Positions 1 to 6,814 are shown, counted from the stretch's first letter. The stretch is 6,922 nucleotides of DNA from Oscillospiraceae bacterium (GCA_017620315.1 JAFZQQ010000116.1:1-6922), one strand, 5' to 3'. The notes: generated by a model not told the origin, from the letters alone. A program made the numbers and translations.

Positions 1-754
1 AGAGCTCCTTTCTGTCGTGCTCGATGGTCGCCTTGCGCTCGTCTGTAAGCTCTGCACCGTTCCTGACGCAATCAAGGAACTGGTCAAGCTCCCACTCACG
101 TTGGACTCCCCAGATCGGCACCACGATATCCTGCGTTTCCATGAATGCGGCAGCAGCATAACCGTCGCGGATAAGGCCGCCTGCCATCCCCTTCATGGCG
201 ATAAAACCCATTCCCTTTCCGCGACAGCCGGCGATGAGTTTCTGCTCCTGTTCTCCGGAAAGATAGCTGAACGGGAATTGCAAGGTAGCGTAAAGGCCGG
301 AGTCGATAGCCTCCTGCGCAACGGCAAGGCGATGATTGGTAATCGCGATGTGGCGTATCTTGCCCTCAGCTTTCATCTTGAGGGCCTCATCGTACAAGCC
401 GTCCCCACCGCCCGGCTTCGGGCAGAATGCCGGATTGTGGAACTGATAAACGTCTATGTAGTCCGTGCCAAGTGTTCTGAGGCTGGTCTCAAGATCGCGT
501 CTGAGTCCGGCGGCGTCCGATGCGCCGGATTTCGTCGCAAGCACGATCTTGTCTCTCATCCCCGCGAAGGCATAGCCCACCTTCTCCTCACTGTCGGAAT
601 ACGCGCGGGCGGTGTCATAATAGTTGATGCCGCCGTCGTACGCCTTACGCAGAAGCCGTGCCGCTTCCTCCTTTGAAATACGCTGAATGGGCAGCGCACC
701 GAAGCCGTTCTTCTCGATCTCAATTCCGGTAGAACCGAGTTGGATCCTTTTCAT
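1..754 (-). CDS. Aldo/keto reductase, 3' end cut off by the window edge
   Basis: This encodes an NAD(P)H-dependent aldo/keto reductase, a cytosolic TIM-barrel enzyme that interconverts carbonyls and alcohols; the substrate cannot be read from sequence. 251 codons are visible, from ATG at 754. The catalytic tetrad is intact: Asp47 (in NYYDTA), Tyr52, Lys75 (in LATKSG) and His106 (in YQFHNP). The opening strand, with FGALPIQ, and the later FIAMKGMAGG segment also fit the family. The end at VPIWGVQREWELDQFL and beyond resembles the longer COG1453-type reductases, which often carry a C-terminal 4Fe-4S ferredoxin domain. That part lies outside the window, so this subgroup assignment is an inference. 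A good Shine-Dalgarno (AAAGGAG) sits 9 nt before the ATG. The gene starts 29 nt after the valS stop with no terminator seen between them, so it is probably co-transcribed with valS and subject to the same T-box. Family assignment is secure; physiological role is unknown. Confidence 0.9.
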   Translation of the reverse strand, partial: MKRIQLGSTGIEIEKNGFGALPIQRISKEEAARLLRKAYDGGINYYDTARAYSDSEEKVGYAFAGMRDKIVLATKSGASDAAGLRRDLETSLRTLGTDYIDVYQFHNPAFCPKPGGGDGLYDEALKMKAEGKIRHIAITNHRLAVAQEAIDSGLYATLQFPFSYLSGEQEQKLIAGCRGKGMGFIAMKGMAGGLIRDGYAAAAFMETQDIVVPIWGVQREWELDQFLDCVRNGAELTDERKATIEHDRKEL

Positions 755-783
755 AGCTTAGTTCTCCTTTCGTTGCGTTGTCG

Positions 784-3429
784 TTACTTCCTCATCGCCT
801 TTGCGCTTTCATTCAATTTTTCAATGAGAGCGCGAAGCTTTTCGGCCTTTTCACGTTCAGCGTTGACGACCTGCTCGGGAGCCTTGGAAACGAACGCCTC
901 ATTCTTGAGCTTTGCCTCAATGCCGGCAAGCTGCTTCTCCGCGTTTACCTTTTCCTTCTCAATTCGCGCAAGCTCCTTCTCAAAGTCGACCAACTCGCGA
1001 AGCGGCATGAGCACACGTGCGGCATGCGTCACGACCTCTACGTTTCCCTCGCCGCTCGGCGCATCGGCGCTGGCGATCGTCACCTCGCTTGCGGAGGCAA
1101 GGCGCAGGAAGAACGGGCTGCCCGCGGTAAAGGTCTCGCCGTGCGCAGTAGCGATGGTATAATGCACCTTCTTGGACGGGACGACATTCATCTCGTTGCG
1201 GCGCGCGCGAACGGCGGAAATAGCCTCGATGACCATACCCCTCGCCTGCTCCTCTGCCGGGAAGGAAAGCTTATCGCTCTGCTCCGGCCATTTGGAAAGC
1301 ATGATATAGCCCACGCCCTCGTCGCGCTTGCCATGCGGAAGCGCCTGCCATATCTCCTCGGTGATAAACGGCATGAACGGGTGCAGCAGCTTGAGCGTCT
1401 CGATGAGCACATAGCACAGGACGTTTTGAGCGTTCTTCTTCGCCTGTTCGTCATCTCCGTTCAGGCGCGCTTTCGTAAGCTCTATAAACCAGTCGCAGTA
1501 GTTGTCCCAGATAAAGTCATATATCTTCGCGGAGGCGACGCCCAGCTCAAAAGCGTCCATATTGTCCGTGACCTCGCCGATGAGCGTATTGAGCTTTGAG
1601 AGTATCCACTTGTCCTCAAGCTCCAGCTTTTCCGGCAGCTCGACATGGTCTATGGTGAGGTTCATCATGACAAAGCGGCTCGCGTTCCAGATCTTATTTG
1701 CAAAGTTGCGCATCGCCTCGCACTTCTCAACGTAGAAACGCATGTCGTTTCCGGGTGAATTGCCGGTGATAAGGTTGAAGCGCAGCGCGTCGGCGCCGTA
1801 CTTCTCCGCCATTTCCAGCGGGTCGATGCCGTTGCCGAGCGACTTGGACATCTTGCGGCCCTTGTCGTCGCGCACGATACCGTGGATGAACACTGTCTTG
1901 AACGGCTCCCTCTTCATCTGCTCCATGCCGGAGAAAATCATGCGCGCGACCCAGAAGAATATGATGTCGTAGCCCGTTACCATGACGGACGTGGGATACC
2001 AATACTTGAGATCGGCAGCATCCTTGTCCGGCCAGCCCATCGTCGAGAACGGCCAGAGCGCGGAGGAGAACCAGGTGTCGAGCACATCTTCCTCGCGTTT
2101 AAGCTTTTCGCTGCCGCATTTTTCGCACTTAGTCGGGTCCTCGCGCGAAACGTTGATATGCCCGCAGTCCTCGCAGTACCAAGCGGGGATCTGATGCCCC
2201 CACCAGAGCTGTCGGGAAATGCACCAGTCGTGGCAGTTCTCCATCCAGTTGGTATAGGTCTTGGCAAAACGCTCCGGAACGAATTTGATCGTCCCGTCGT
2301 TGACCACGCGCAGCGCTTCTTTTGCAAGCGGCTCCATCTTCACGAACCACTGCGCGGAGATAAGCGGCTCGACGTCGTTATGGCAGCGATAGCAGGTGCC
2401 GACATTGTGGCTGTAGTCCTCGGTCTTGACAAGGAAGCCCTGCTCCTCAAGGTCGCGTACGATCTGCTTGCGGCACTCATAGCGGTCCATGCCCTCATAT
2501 TTGCCGCCGTTTTCGTTGATCGTGCCGTTGTCCGCGATGACGCGGATGACCTCGAGATTGTGGCGAAGCCCCACCTCAAAGTCGTTGGGGTCGTGCGCCG
2601 GCGTCATTTTTACCGCGCCGGTGCCAAAGCCGATCTCGCAGTATTCATCGCCGATGATGGGGATCTCGCGGTTCACAAGCGGCAGGATGCAGTTCTTTCC
2701 GATGAGGTGCTTGAATTTCTCGTCCTCCGGGTTGACCGCGACGCCCGAGTCTCCCAGCATGGTCTCGGGGCGCGTCGTAGCCACAGTGATGTCGCCGCTT
2801 CCGTCAGAGAGCGGATAGCGGATATACCAGAGGTGGCCCGGCTTGTCGACGTATTCGACCTCGGCGTCAGAAAGCGCCGTGAGGCAGTGCGGACACCAGT
2901 TGATAATGCGGCTGCCCTTATAGATCAGTCCTTTGTCATAGAGCTCGCAGAAGGTTTCCCTCACCGCGCGCGAGCAGCCCTCGTCCATGGTAAAGCGAGA
3001 GCGCGACCAGTCGCAGCTCACACCCATCTTTTTCTGTTGCTCAACGATGCGGTGCCCGTACTTCTCCTTCCACTGCCAAACGCGCTGAAGGAATTTTTCG
3101 CGTCCGAGGTCATAGCGGGTCAGCCCTTCGTTGACGCGAAGATCCTCCTCGACCTTGATCTGCGTGGCGATGCCTGCGTGGTCCGTACCGGGCAGCCAGA
3201 GGGCGCTATAGCCCTGCATGCGCTTAAAGCGGGTAAGAATGTCCTGGAGCGTCGCGTCCAGCGCATGTCCGATGTGCAGCTGCCCCGTGACGTTGGGCGG
3301 CGGCATGACGATGGAAAAGGGTTTCTTTTCCGGGTCAGCTTCAGCGCGGAAGCAGTCTCCCTGCTCCCACATTTCGTAGATACGCCCCTCCACCTGCTGG
3401 GGCTCATAGATCTTGGGCAGTTCTTTCAT
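784..3429 (-). CDS. valS: Valyl-tRNA synthetase (class Ia)
   Basis: ValRS charges tRNA-Val with valine using ATP and hydrolyses mischarged Thr-tRNA-Val; it acts in the cytosol. The product is 881 residues, the usual bacterial length. The class I signature [14 protein letters not shown] has its HIGH motif at residues 52-55. The inserted editing domain (about 190-340) shows [10 protein letters not shown] at 218-227 and the conserved Asp in [12 protein letters not shown] at 280. The KMSKS loop is at 526-530 and WFSSALWP at 453-460. Four cysteine pairs (179/182, 346/349, 419/422, 435/438) look like two zinc-binding sites, as expected in this family. The anticodon-binding helical domain spans about 600-750. 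Residues from about 812 to the end form the charged, heptad-like C-terminal coiled coil that binds the tRNA. ATG at 3429 is chosen because [14 protein letters not shown] is the normal N-terminus and AAGGAG (3436-3441) sits just upstream. The frame stays open to 3570, but that stretch is T-box RNA leader. Confidence 0.98.
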   Translation of the reverse strand: MKELPKIYEPQQVEGRIYEMWEQGDCFRAEADPEKKPFSIVMPPPNVTGQLHIGHALDATLQDILTRFKRMQGYSALWLPGTDHAGIATQIKVEEDLRVNEGLTRYDLGREKFLQRVWQWKEKYGHRIVEQQKKMGVSCDWSRSRFTMDEGCSRAVRETFCELYDKGLIYKGSRIINWCPHCLTALSDAEVEYVDKPGHLWYIRYPLSDGSGDITVATTRPETMLGDSGVAVNPEDEKFKHLIGKNCILPLVNREIPIIGDEYCEIGFGTGAVKMTPAHDPNDFEVGLRHNLEVIRVIADNGTINENGGKYEGMDRYECRKQIVRDLEEQGFLVKTEDYSHNVGTCYRCHNDVEPLISAQWFVKMEPLAKEALRVVNDGTIKFVPERFAKTYTNWMENCHDWCISRQLWWGHQIPAWYCEDCGHINVSREDPTKCEKCGSEKLKREEDVLDTWFSSALWPFSTMGWPDKDAADLKYWYPTSVMVTGYDIIFFWVARMIFSGMEQMKREPFKTVFIHGIVRDDKGRKMSKSLGNGIDPLEMAEKYGADALRFNLITGNSPGNDMRFYVEKCEAMRNFANKIWNASRFVMMNLTIDHVELPEKLELEDKWILSKLNTLIGEVTDNMDAFELGVASAKIYDFIWDNYCDWFIELTKARLNGDDEQAKKNAQNVLCYVLIETLKLLHPFMPFITEEIWQALPHGKRDEGVGYIMLSKWPEQSDKLSFPAEEQARGMVIEAISAVRARRNEMNVVPSKKVHYTIATAHGETFTAGSPFFLRLASASEVTIASADAPSGEGNVEVVTHAARVLMPLRELVDFEKELARIEKEKVNAEKQLAGIEAKLKNEAFVSKAPEQVVNAEREKAEKLRALIEKLNESAKAMRK

Positions 3430-3434
3430 AGTCT

Positions 3435-3441
3435 TCTCCTT
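3435..3441 (-). promoter_or_regulatory. Ribosome binding site that fixes the valS start
   Basis: AAGGAGA lies 5 nt before the ATG at 3429, downstream of the T-box terminator. It supports this start over the ATG at 3570, which lies inside the riboswitch. Confidence 0.85.
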
Positions 3442-3485
3442 AATAAAATAAGTCTTTCCGATCCCTGTCACCGGCCCGAACAGCG

Positions 3486-3516
3486 AAAACGCCCCGAGCC
3501 AATACGGCTCGGGGCG
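3486..3516 (-). terminator. T-box rho-independent terminator upstream of valS
   Basis: A perfect 11-bp stem, CGCCCCGAGCC with GGCTCGGGGCG around a 5-nt loop (GTATT), is followed by TTTT on the minus strand. It lies directly after the T-box sequence and about 57 nt before the valS ATG. It is the attenuator used when tRNA-Val is charged. Confidence 0.95.
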
Positions 3517-3540
3517 AACAAAAGTCCGTGTTACCACCCG
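3510..3540 (-). promoter_or_regulatory. T-box antiterminator with the TGGT bulge
   Basis: In the transcript, CGGAC (3530-3526) can pair with GTTCG (3521-3517) across a TTTT loop. The flanking CGGG (3540-3537) can pair with CCCG just downstream, which leaves a bulge that starts TGGTAAC. TGGT would pair with the ACCA end of uncharged tRNA-Val. The CCCCG used here is also the 5' arm of the terminator, so the two structures exclude each other, which is the standard T-box switch. The pairing was drawn by eye; one C next to the bulge stays unpaired. Confidence 0.8.
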
Positions 3541-3742
3541 AATTCCCACATGCATTTCGCATGCAGACACTCTTCAGCGCTGTTACGGGCGCTCCCGTCC
3601 GGCTTAATGGAAAGCGGTGTTTCCGTTCGGCACGGCTGCTCCGAGGCGACTTCAGCGCGCCCTCACGGAGACTTGCACCGTCCGTCCCCTCTCTTCGCAT
3701 CGGGTATGCGCTTACTGCTCCTCATCATTGCCTTTAGCGGGT

Positions 3743-3771
3743 AGTTTAACGCATAAAATGCGTTTTGTCAA
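3743..3771 (-). promoter_or_regulatory. Housekeeping-type promoter for the valS T-box transcript
   Basis: TTGACA (3771-3766) matches the -35 consensus perfectly. It is followed by a 17-nt spacer and TAAACT (3748-3743), a good -10. Transcription would begin near 3736, giving a leader of about 308 nt to the valS ATG that contains the whole T-box. The -35 box contains the TGA stop of sigE (3770-3768), so the promoter is fused to the end of the sporulation gene. This allows vegetative valS expression that does not depend on spoIIGA-sigE transcription. Confidence 0.9.
3749..3765 (-). repeat. Perfect 7-bp inverted repeat inside the valS promoter spacer
   Basis: AACGCAT-TTT-ATGCGTT fills nearly all of the spacer between the -35 and -10 boxes. 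The two arms are exact complements with a 3-nt centre. Its place and symmetry suit a repressor operator. In RNA read from sigE it could also fold as a small hairpin, but the stem is short and no T run follows. Function is not shown by the sequence. Confidence 0.6.
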
Positions 3772-4484
3772 CTCATTCGCAGTATTTCTTTTTTCAGTCT
3801 TCCGATTATGCGCTTTTCAAGCCTTGAAATGTAGCTTTGCGATATGCCCATCTTATCTGCTACCTCCTTCTGTGTCAGCTCGTCACGACCGTCCAGTCCG
3901 AAGCGAAGCGTGACGATCTCACGCTCACGCTCGGAAAGCGTGTCTATTGCATCGTGCAGCAATGTGCGGTCAACGTCTTCCTCAATCGGTTTCATAACAA
4001 TATCCTCCTCCGTGCCGAGGATATCCGAAAGCAAAAGCTCATTCCCGTCCCAGTCAGAGCCGAGCGGCTCGTCGAAGCTCACCTCCGCTTTCTGGTTTGC
4101 AGTCTTGCGAAGATGCATCAGTATCTCGTTCTCTATGCACCGCGAGGCGTAGGTAGCCAGCTTGATGTTCTTATCGCTCTTGTAGGTGTTTATGGCCTTT
4201 ATCAAGCCGATCGTGCCTATCGATATAAGATCCTCGATGCCAACTCCGGTATTCTCAAAGCGACGGCCTATGTATGCGACAAGACGCAGATTGTGTTCGA
4301 TAAGCTCCTGACGCACGCTCTCGTCTCCCGAATCCAGTCTTGCAAGCAGCTCCTCCTCCCGCTCACGCGTCAACGGTGCCGGAAGCGTGTCGCTGCCTCC
4401 GATATAATGAATGACGTCGTGCGGAAGAAGTCCGAGTCGCTCAAGCACAGCTCGTATCCTATCCCACAGCTGCTTCCAATTCAT
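3768..4484 (-). CDS. sigE: Pro-sigma-E, mother-cell sporulation sigma factor
   Basis: This is a sigma-70 family factor that directs early mother-cell transcription after asymmetric division. The product is 238 residues, as in other SigE proteins. An amphipathic leader (about residues 1-26) matches the SigE pro-sequence that holds the protein at the membrane. The processing region IHYIGG (25-30) aligns with VYYIGG of Bacillus SigE, which puts the predicted cleavage before Tyr27. Region 2 (about 60-130) has [34 protein letters not shown] and [39 protein letters not shown] (136-161) is typical of SigE. Region 4 (about 175-235) ends in the helix-turn-helix [25 protein letters not shown] at 4484 is chosen from homology and an AGGAGG upstream; the open frame to 4691 is the spoIIGA region. 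The gene overlaps spoIIGA by 26 nt, so the protease and its substrate are made together. SigG and SigK are possible alternatives but lack this leader and processing site. Confidence 0.97.
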   Translation of the reverse strand: MNWKQLWDRIRAVLERLGLLPHDVIHYIGGSDTLPAPLTREREEELLARLDSGDESVRQELIEHNLRLVAYIGRRFENTGVGIEDLISIGTIGLIKAINTYKSDKNIKLATYASRCIENEILMHLRKTANQKAEVSFDEPLGSDWDGNELLLSDILGTEEDIVMKPIEEDVDRTLLHDAIDTLSEREREIVTLRFGLDGRDELTQKEVADKMGISQSYISRLEKRIIGRLKKEILRMS

Positions 4485-5271
4485 TTTTGGTTGCTTCCTC
4501 CTTTTCCTCACTGAACCACAATCCGCGATATCTCCCGTCAAATCGCTGCGACGACAGTGCGATAAGCCTCGCGCCGAGGCTTCGCGAGCCGACTTTGAGC
4601 TCGTCACAGCGGAAGGTTTCAAGAACTGTATCCGTTCCTCCGACTGTACTGCAATGAAGCTCCCGGAGCCGGACGTCCTCCGCCCCTTCAAACAGTGGAG
4701 AGATCGCTTCCCTTTCTATAACCGGTACGCCCTCGCCGGTCATGGGATCCGAAAGCGTGTTTCCTGTGTCCTTGAAAAGCTTCAAATCTACAGATCTTCC
4801 GCGGTAATATACTCGTACATTGACAAGCTCACAGTCTCCGTGCCTTGCTCCGCCGCGGAAAACGACGCTTTGCACAGCATACGAAAGTCCTGCTGCGGCA
4901 AGGAATACCCCCCATGGTATTCGAGCGCAGAGAAGGCAGCGTGCAAGCCGCTCCACCGAGCCGAAAACGCTGCCGAGCGCAAATACGGCGCCTGCAAGCG
5001 CACAGGCAAGCGCCGCAAAAAGCAGCGTAAGCTTTATCGTTCTCCCTGTACCGGCGTACGCAAGCGCGCAAACGGCAATGAGCGCCGGGACAAGCGTCCA
5101 CGTCGGCAGCTTGAGCGCAAGCGCTGCGACCGAATATGCTGCGCCCAGCGCTGCGGACGCTGCAAGTCTCAGGCGTTTTACTCCATGTCCCGCAAGCCGC
5201 GCAGCCCCGAGCAGCAAAAGATAGTCCAGCGCAAGATCCCACAGCGCGGCAAGATCCCAATAAACAGCCAT
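4459..5271 (-). CDS. spoIIGA: SpoIIGA, membrane aspartic protease that processes pro-sigma-E
   Basis: SpoIIGA removes the pro-sequence of sigma-E at the sporulation septum in response to a forespore signal. The product is 270 residues, slightly below the usual length of about 300. The N-terminal half has five apparent membrane helices (about 5-22, 33-54, 57-74, 79-100, 113-137). The C-terminal cytosolic half carries the aspartic protease motif [13 protein letters not shown] with the likely catalytic Asp168, followed by PVIERE and HCSTVGG (207-213), a conserved segment of the family. ATG at 5271 gives [20 protein letters not shown], which matches the usual start. GGGGTG lies 6 nt upstream. A GTG three codons earlier has no Shine-Dalgarno of its own. 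The gene runs 26 nt into sigE, the classic partner, which strongly supports the assignment. The membrane half is unusually rich in Ala and Leu, which fits GC-rich codon use. Confidence 0.95.
   Translation of the reverse strand: MAVYWDLAALWDLALDYLLLLGAARLAGHGVKRLRLAASAALGAAYSVAALALKLPTWTLVPALIAVCALAYAGTGRTIKLTLLFAALACALAGAVFALGSVFGSVERLARCLLCARIPWGVFLAAAGLSYAVQSVVFRGGARHGDCELVNVRVYYRGRSVDLKLFKDTGNTLSDPMTGEGVPVIEREAISPLFEGAEDVRLRELHCSTVGGTDTVLETFRCDELKVGSRSLGARLIALSSQRFDGRYRGLWFSEEKEEATKNELEAAVG
4497..4502 (-). promoter_or_regulatory. Ribosome binding site for sigE, inside spoIIGA
   Basis: AGGAGG lies 12 nt before the sigE ATG, within the last codons of spoIIGA. The spacing is rather long, but no better start lies closer. 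It supports the start at 4484, and termination at the spoIIGA stop 26 nt inside sigE could favour re-initiation. Confidence 0.75.
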
Positions 5272-5290
5272 CTCACTCACCCCGGCGTAC

Positions 5291-5296
5291 AGTATA
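5291..5296 (-). promoter_or_regulatory. Candidate -10 element for the spoIIGA-sigE operon
   Basis: TATACT lies 20 nt before the spoIIGA ATG. No TTGACA-like -35 sits 17 nt upstream, which would suit an activator-dependent promoter such as Spo0A-controlled spoIIG of Bacillus. GGACAAAG (5307-5300) shares GACAAA with the reverse 0A box but is a weak match. The transcript would have a very short 5' leader of about 13 nt. Tentative. Confidence 0.4.
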
Positions 5297-5322
5297 GTCT
5301 TTGTCCTCTACGAAATCGCGCG

Positions 5323-5366
5323 AAAAAGAGAGCGCGAAAAATCGGAAGTTTTTCACGCTCTCTCTT
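5323..5366 (-). terminator. Rho-independent terminator after the rarA-small ORF unit
   Basis: On the minus strand an 18-bp stem (arms 5366-5349 and 5341-5324) encloses a 7-nt loop, CTTCCGA, and ends in a T run at 5327-5323. Two pairs are G-U wobbles only when read as minus-strand RNA; on the plus strand they are A-C mismatches and no T run follows. It therefore terminates leftward transcription, and it isolates spoIIGA from the upstream genes. Confidence 0.88.
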
Positions 5367-5450
5367 AACTAAAAAAATCCGTGGCTCTCTGTACTGCGCC
5401 GTTTTGCTTTTATGGCATTGCAGTGCAAAAGACCTTGCGCACTGAATTTG
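5367..5450. other. Intergenic stretch without a recognised element
   Basis: This 84-nt stretch lies between the small ORF stop and the terminator. A short GTGC/GCAC pairing (near 5441-5422) and an A/T run (5371-5377) were seen. Neither supports a specific call. Confidence 0.4.
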
Positions 5451-5546
5451 TCAGAAGATATAGGGTAAAATCATCGAAGCCAAAAAAGACAGTGCCATAA
5501 CAGCCACAATAATAATGGCAATGATACGTGTGACCTTGCGGTTCAT
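5451..5546 (-). CDS. 31-residue hydrophobic membrane peptide, function unknown
   Basis: This short ORF encodes 31 residues: a basic N-terminus (MNRKVTR), one continuous hydrophobic helix (about residues 8-28, rich in Ile, Val, Ala, Leu and Met), then PYIF and TGA. The pattern predicts a single-pass membrane peptide, with the basic end inside. The start is strongly supported. GGGGAGG (5560-5554) lies 7 nt before the ATG, and the ATG overlaps the rarA stop as ATGA, so translation is probably coupled to rarA. The Shine-Dalgarno is also coding sequence for the GEEEK tail of RarA. The terminator at 5366-5323 closes the unit downstream. I do not recognise the family; tiny DUF4044-like membrane proteins of Firmicutes have a similar build, but length and composition alone do not establish this. 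A short signal or leader peptide is an alternative, though no cleavage site or downstream gene in the unit supports that. Confidence 0.7.
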   Translation of the reverse strand: MNRKVTRIIAIIIVAVMALSFLASMILPYIF

Positions 5547-6814
5547 TTCTCTTCCTCCCCTTTGATCTTCTGCCAGTACTGAGCCGCAGCCTGCTCGGTC
5601 TTGTTATCGCCGCAGCGATAGTATTTTACGTCCTTTATGGCGTCGGGCAGATACTGCTGCGCCACCCAATGCCCAGGATAGTTGTGCGGGTACTTGTAGT
5701 TCTGATGATTGTCCATACCGACAGTGTCCGCGTGGACATTCTGAAGCTGACGGGGAATATCGCCCGTTCTGCCCGCTCTGACGTCTGCCCACGCTGCGTC
5801 TATGCCCTCTACCACGCTGTTTGACTTTGGCGCGGTCGCAAGAAGTATGGTTGCCTGTGCCAGCGGAAGCTGCGCTTCGGGAAGCCCCAGTTGCATCGCG
5901 GTGTCCACACATGCCTTGACTATCGCTATGGCCTGCGGATACGCAAGGCCCACGTCCTCACTTGCCGAGCAGAGAAGGCGGCGGCAAGGCGTAATAAGAT
6001 CTCCCGCCTCCAAAAATCTCGCAAGATAGTGGAGCGCGGCGTCGGGATCACTGCCGCGGAGGGATTTCATCAGTGCGGAGGCACAGTCGTACATTGCGTC
6101 TCCGCCCTTGTCATAGCGCATCGCGCTCCTCTGCGCAAGCTGCTCGGCGTCGGCATTCGTAAGTCTCAGTTCGCCGTGTCTGACCTCTGCCGAGGCATAG
6201 AGAAGCTCGCAGGCGTTTATGCTTTTGCGCACATCTCCGCCGCAGTTGACAGCTATCCTCTCCGGTACGCCATCCTCCCACGAGAGCGGAAGCTCGCTGC
6301 GCTCCTTGAGTATCAAAAGCGCACGATTCACCGCCGGAAGCGTTTCCTCCGGAGTCACTGCCTTGAACTCAAAGACCGTAGAGCGGGACAAAAGGGCGCC
6401 ATAGACGTAGAAATACGGGTTTTCCGTTGTAGAAGCGATCAGCGTCACAGAGCCGTTTTCCATAAACTCCAGAAGGCTCTGCTGCTGCTTTTTGTTAAAA
6501 TACTGTATCTCATCCAGATACAGGAGTATACCGCCCGGCGCCATAAGCGTGCCGACGTCAGCGATTATCTCCTTGACGTCGGACAGCGACGCAGTCGTGG
6601 CGTTAAGCTTATGCAGCGTTTTATTTGTCCGTCCTGCGATAATGTTGGCAATCGTTGTCTTGCCCGTCCCGGAGGGACCGTAGAATATCATATTTGCGCT
6701 TGTACCCGAGTCAATCAGCCTGCGAAGCATCCCCCCGGGTCCAATTAAATGTCGCTGCCCTACGACCTCGTCGAGGCTCTGCGGGCGTATCTCGTCTGCA
6801 AGCGGTCTGTCCAC
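5543..6814 (-). CDS. rarA: RarA/MgsA, AAA+ ATPase of replication-fork maintenance
   Basis: RarA (MgsA, relative of eukaryotic WRNIP1) is a cytosolic clamp-loader-like ATPase that acts at stalled replication forks. The product is 423 residues, normal for the family. It opens with PLADEIRPQSLDEVVGQRHLIG. Walker A is GPSGTGKT at 46-53. Walker B is LLYLDEIQ at 97-104, where most homologues read DEIHRFNK and this one reads DEIQYFNK. Sensor 1 is in STTENP (128-133), the arginine finger is Arg144 in LLSRS, and sensor 2 is Arg196 in GGDVRKSIN. The C-terminal MgsA tetramerisation domain contains SEDVGLAYPQA (285-295) and ends with the hallmark YKYPHNYPGHWVAQQYLPD (373-391). The start is GTG: an in-frame stop (6838-6836) lies eight codons upstream and no ATG is in frame. 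A run of seven G (6830-6824), 9 nt before the GTG, is the only Shine-Dalgarno. The stop overlaps the next ORF as ATGA. Confidence 0.96.
   Translation of the reverse strand: MDRPLADEIRPQSLDEVVGQRHLIGPGGMLRRLIDSGTSANMIFYGPSGTGKTTIANIIAGRTNKTLHKLNATTASLSDVKEIIADVGTLMAPGGILLYLDEIQYFNKKQQQSLLEFMENGSVTLIASTTENPYFYVYGALLSRSTVFEFKAVTPEETLPAVNRALLILKERSELPLSWEDGVPERIAVNCGGDVRKSINACELLYASAEVRHGELRLTNADAEQLAQRSAMRYDKGGDAMYDCASALMKSLRGSDPDAALHYLARFLEAGDLITPCRRLLCSASEDVGLAYPQAIAIVKACVDTAMQLGLPEAQLPLAQATILLATAPKSNSVVEGIDAAWADVRAGRTGDIPRQLQNVHADTVGMDNHQNYKYPHNYPGHWVAQQYLPDAIKDVKYYRCGDNKTEQAAAQYWQKIKGEEEK

Larger units (their letters stand above)
3486..3736 (-). ncRNA. T-box riboswitch (tRNA-Val responsive) controlling valS
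   Basis: This is a cis-acting leader that binds tRNA-Val and lets transcription continue when the tRNA is uncharged. Stem I begins with AATGATGAGGAG (3729-3718). AGTA (3716-3713) forms the 5' side of the specifier loop and GAAGTCG (3653-3647) the 3' side. The loop is closed below by GAGG/CCTC (3723-3720 with 3646-3643) and above by AGCGC/GCGCT (3712-3708 with 3658-3654). The specifier codon is therefore GTC, valine (3650-3648), followed by a purine as usual. A distal hairpin pairs GGGGAC with GTCTCC. Later hairpins include ACGGG-AGCG-CCCGT (3598-3585) and CATGC/GCATG (3563-3549). The T-box proper, GGGTGGTAACACGG (3539-3526), carries TGGT, complementary to a tRNA ending in ACCA. Terminator and antiterminator are listed separately. 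The 5' end is set from the promoter and is approximate. Specifier and downstream gene agree, so confidence is high. Confidence 0.96.

Noticed and set aside
17..676. 219-codon plus-strand open frame antisense to the aldo/keto reductase
   Set aside because: The minus strand holds an intact catalytic tetrad and a good start; the plus-strand product is not recognisable.
3545..3565. CATGC/GCATG repeat as a stand-alone regulatory or recombination site
   Set aside because: It lies between Stem I and the T-box sequence, where riboswitch helices are expected, so it is explained by the T-box fold.
3430..3570. 47-residue N-terminal extension of ValS from an upstream ATG
   Set aside because: It would translate the T-box sequence and terminator; the normal ValRS N-terminus and the AAGGAG site both point to 3429.
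1882..3744. 620-codon plus-strand open frame antisense to valS and its leader
   Set aside because: It mirrors the GC-rich codon structure of valS, crosses the T-box leader and valS promoter, and shows no recognisable protein motif or Shine-Dalgarno.
3749..3765. Reading the AACGCAT/ATGCGTT repeat as a sigE terminator
   Set aside because: The stem is only 7 bp, is not GC-rich and has no T run after it; a promoter-spacer element fits its position better.
4485..4691. 69-residue N-terminal extension of SigE
   Set aside because: It lies wholly inside spoIIGA in another frame, and the SigE pro-sequence begins at 4484.
5272..5280. GTG start for spoIIGA three codons upstream
   Set aside because: No Shine-Dalgarno lies at a useful distance, while the ATG at 5271 has one and matches the family N-terminus.
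4411..5445. 344-codon plus-strand open frame antisense to spoIIGA and the 5' end of sigE
   Set aside because: It is a shadow frame: very rich in Arg, Lys and Cys, without any known motif, running through the terminator and promoter of the opposite strand.
5891..6748. 285-codon plus-strand open frame antisense to rarA
   Set aside because: It follows the reverse frame of a well-supported gene and shows no protein-family features.
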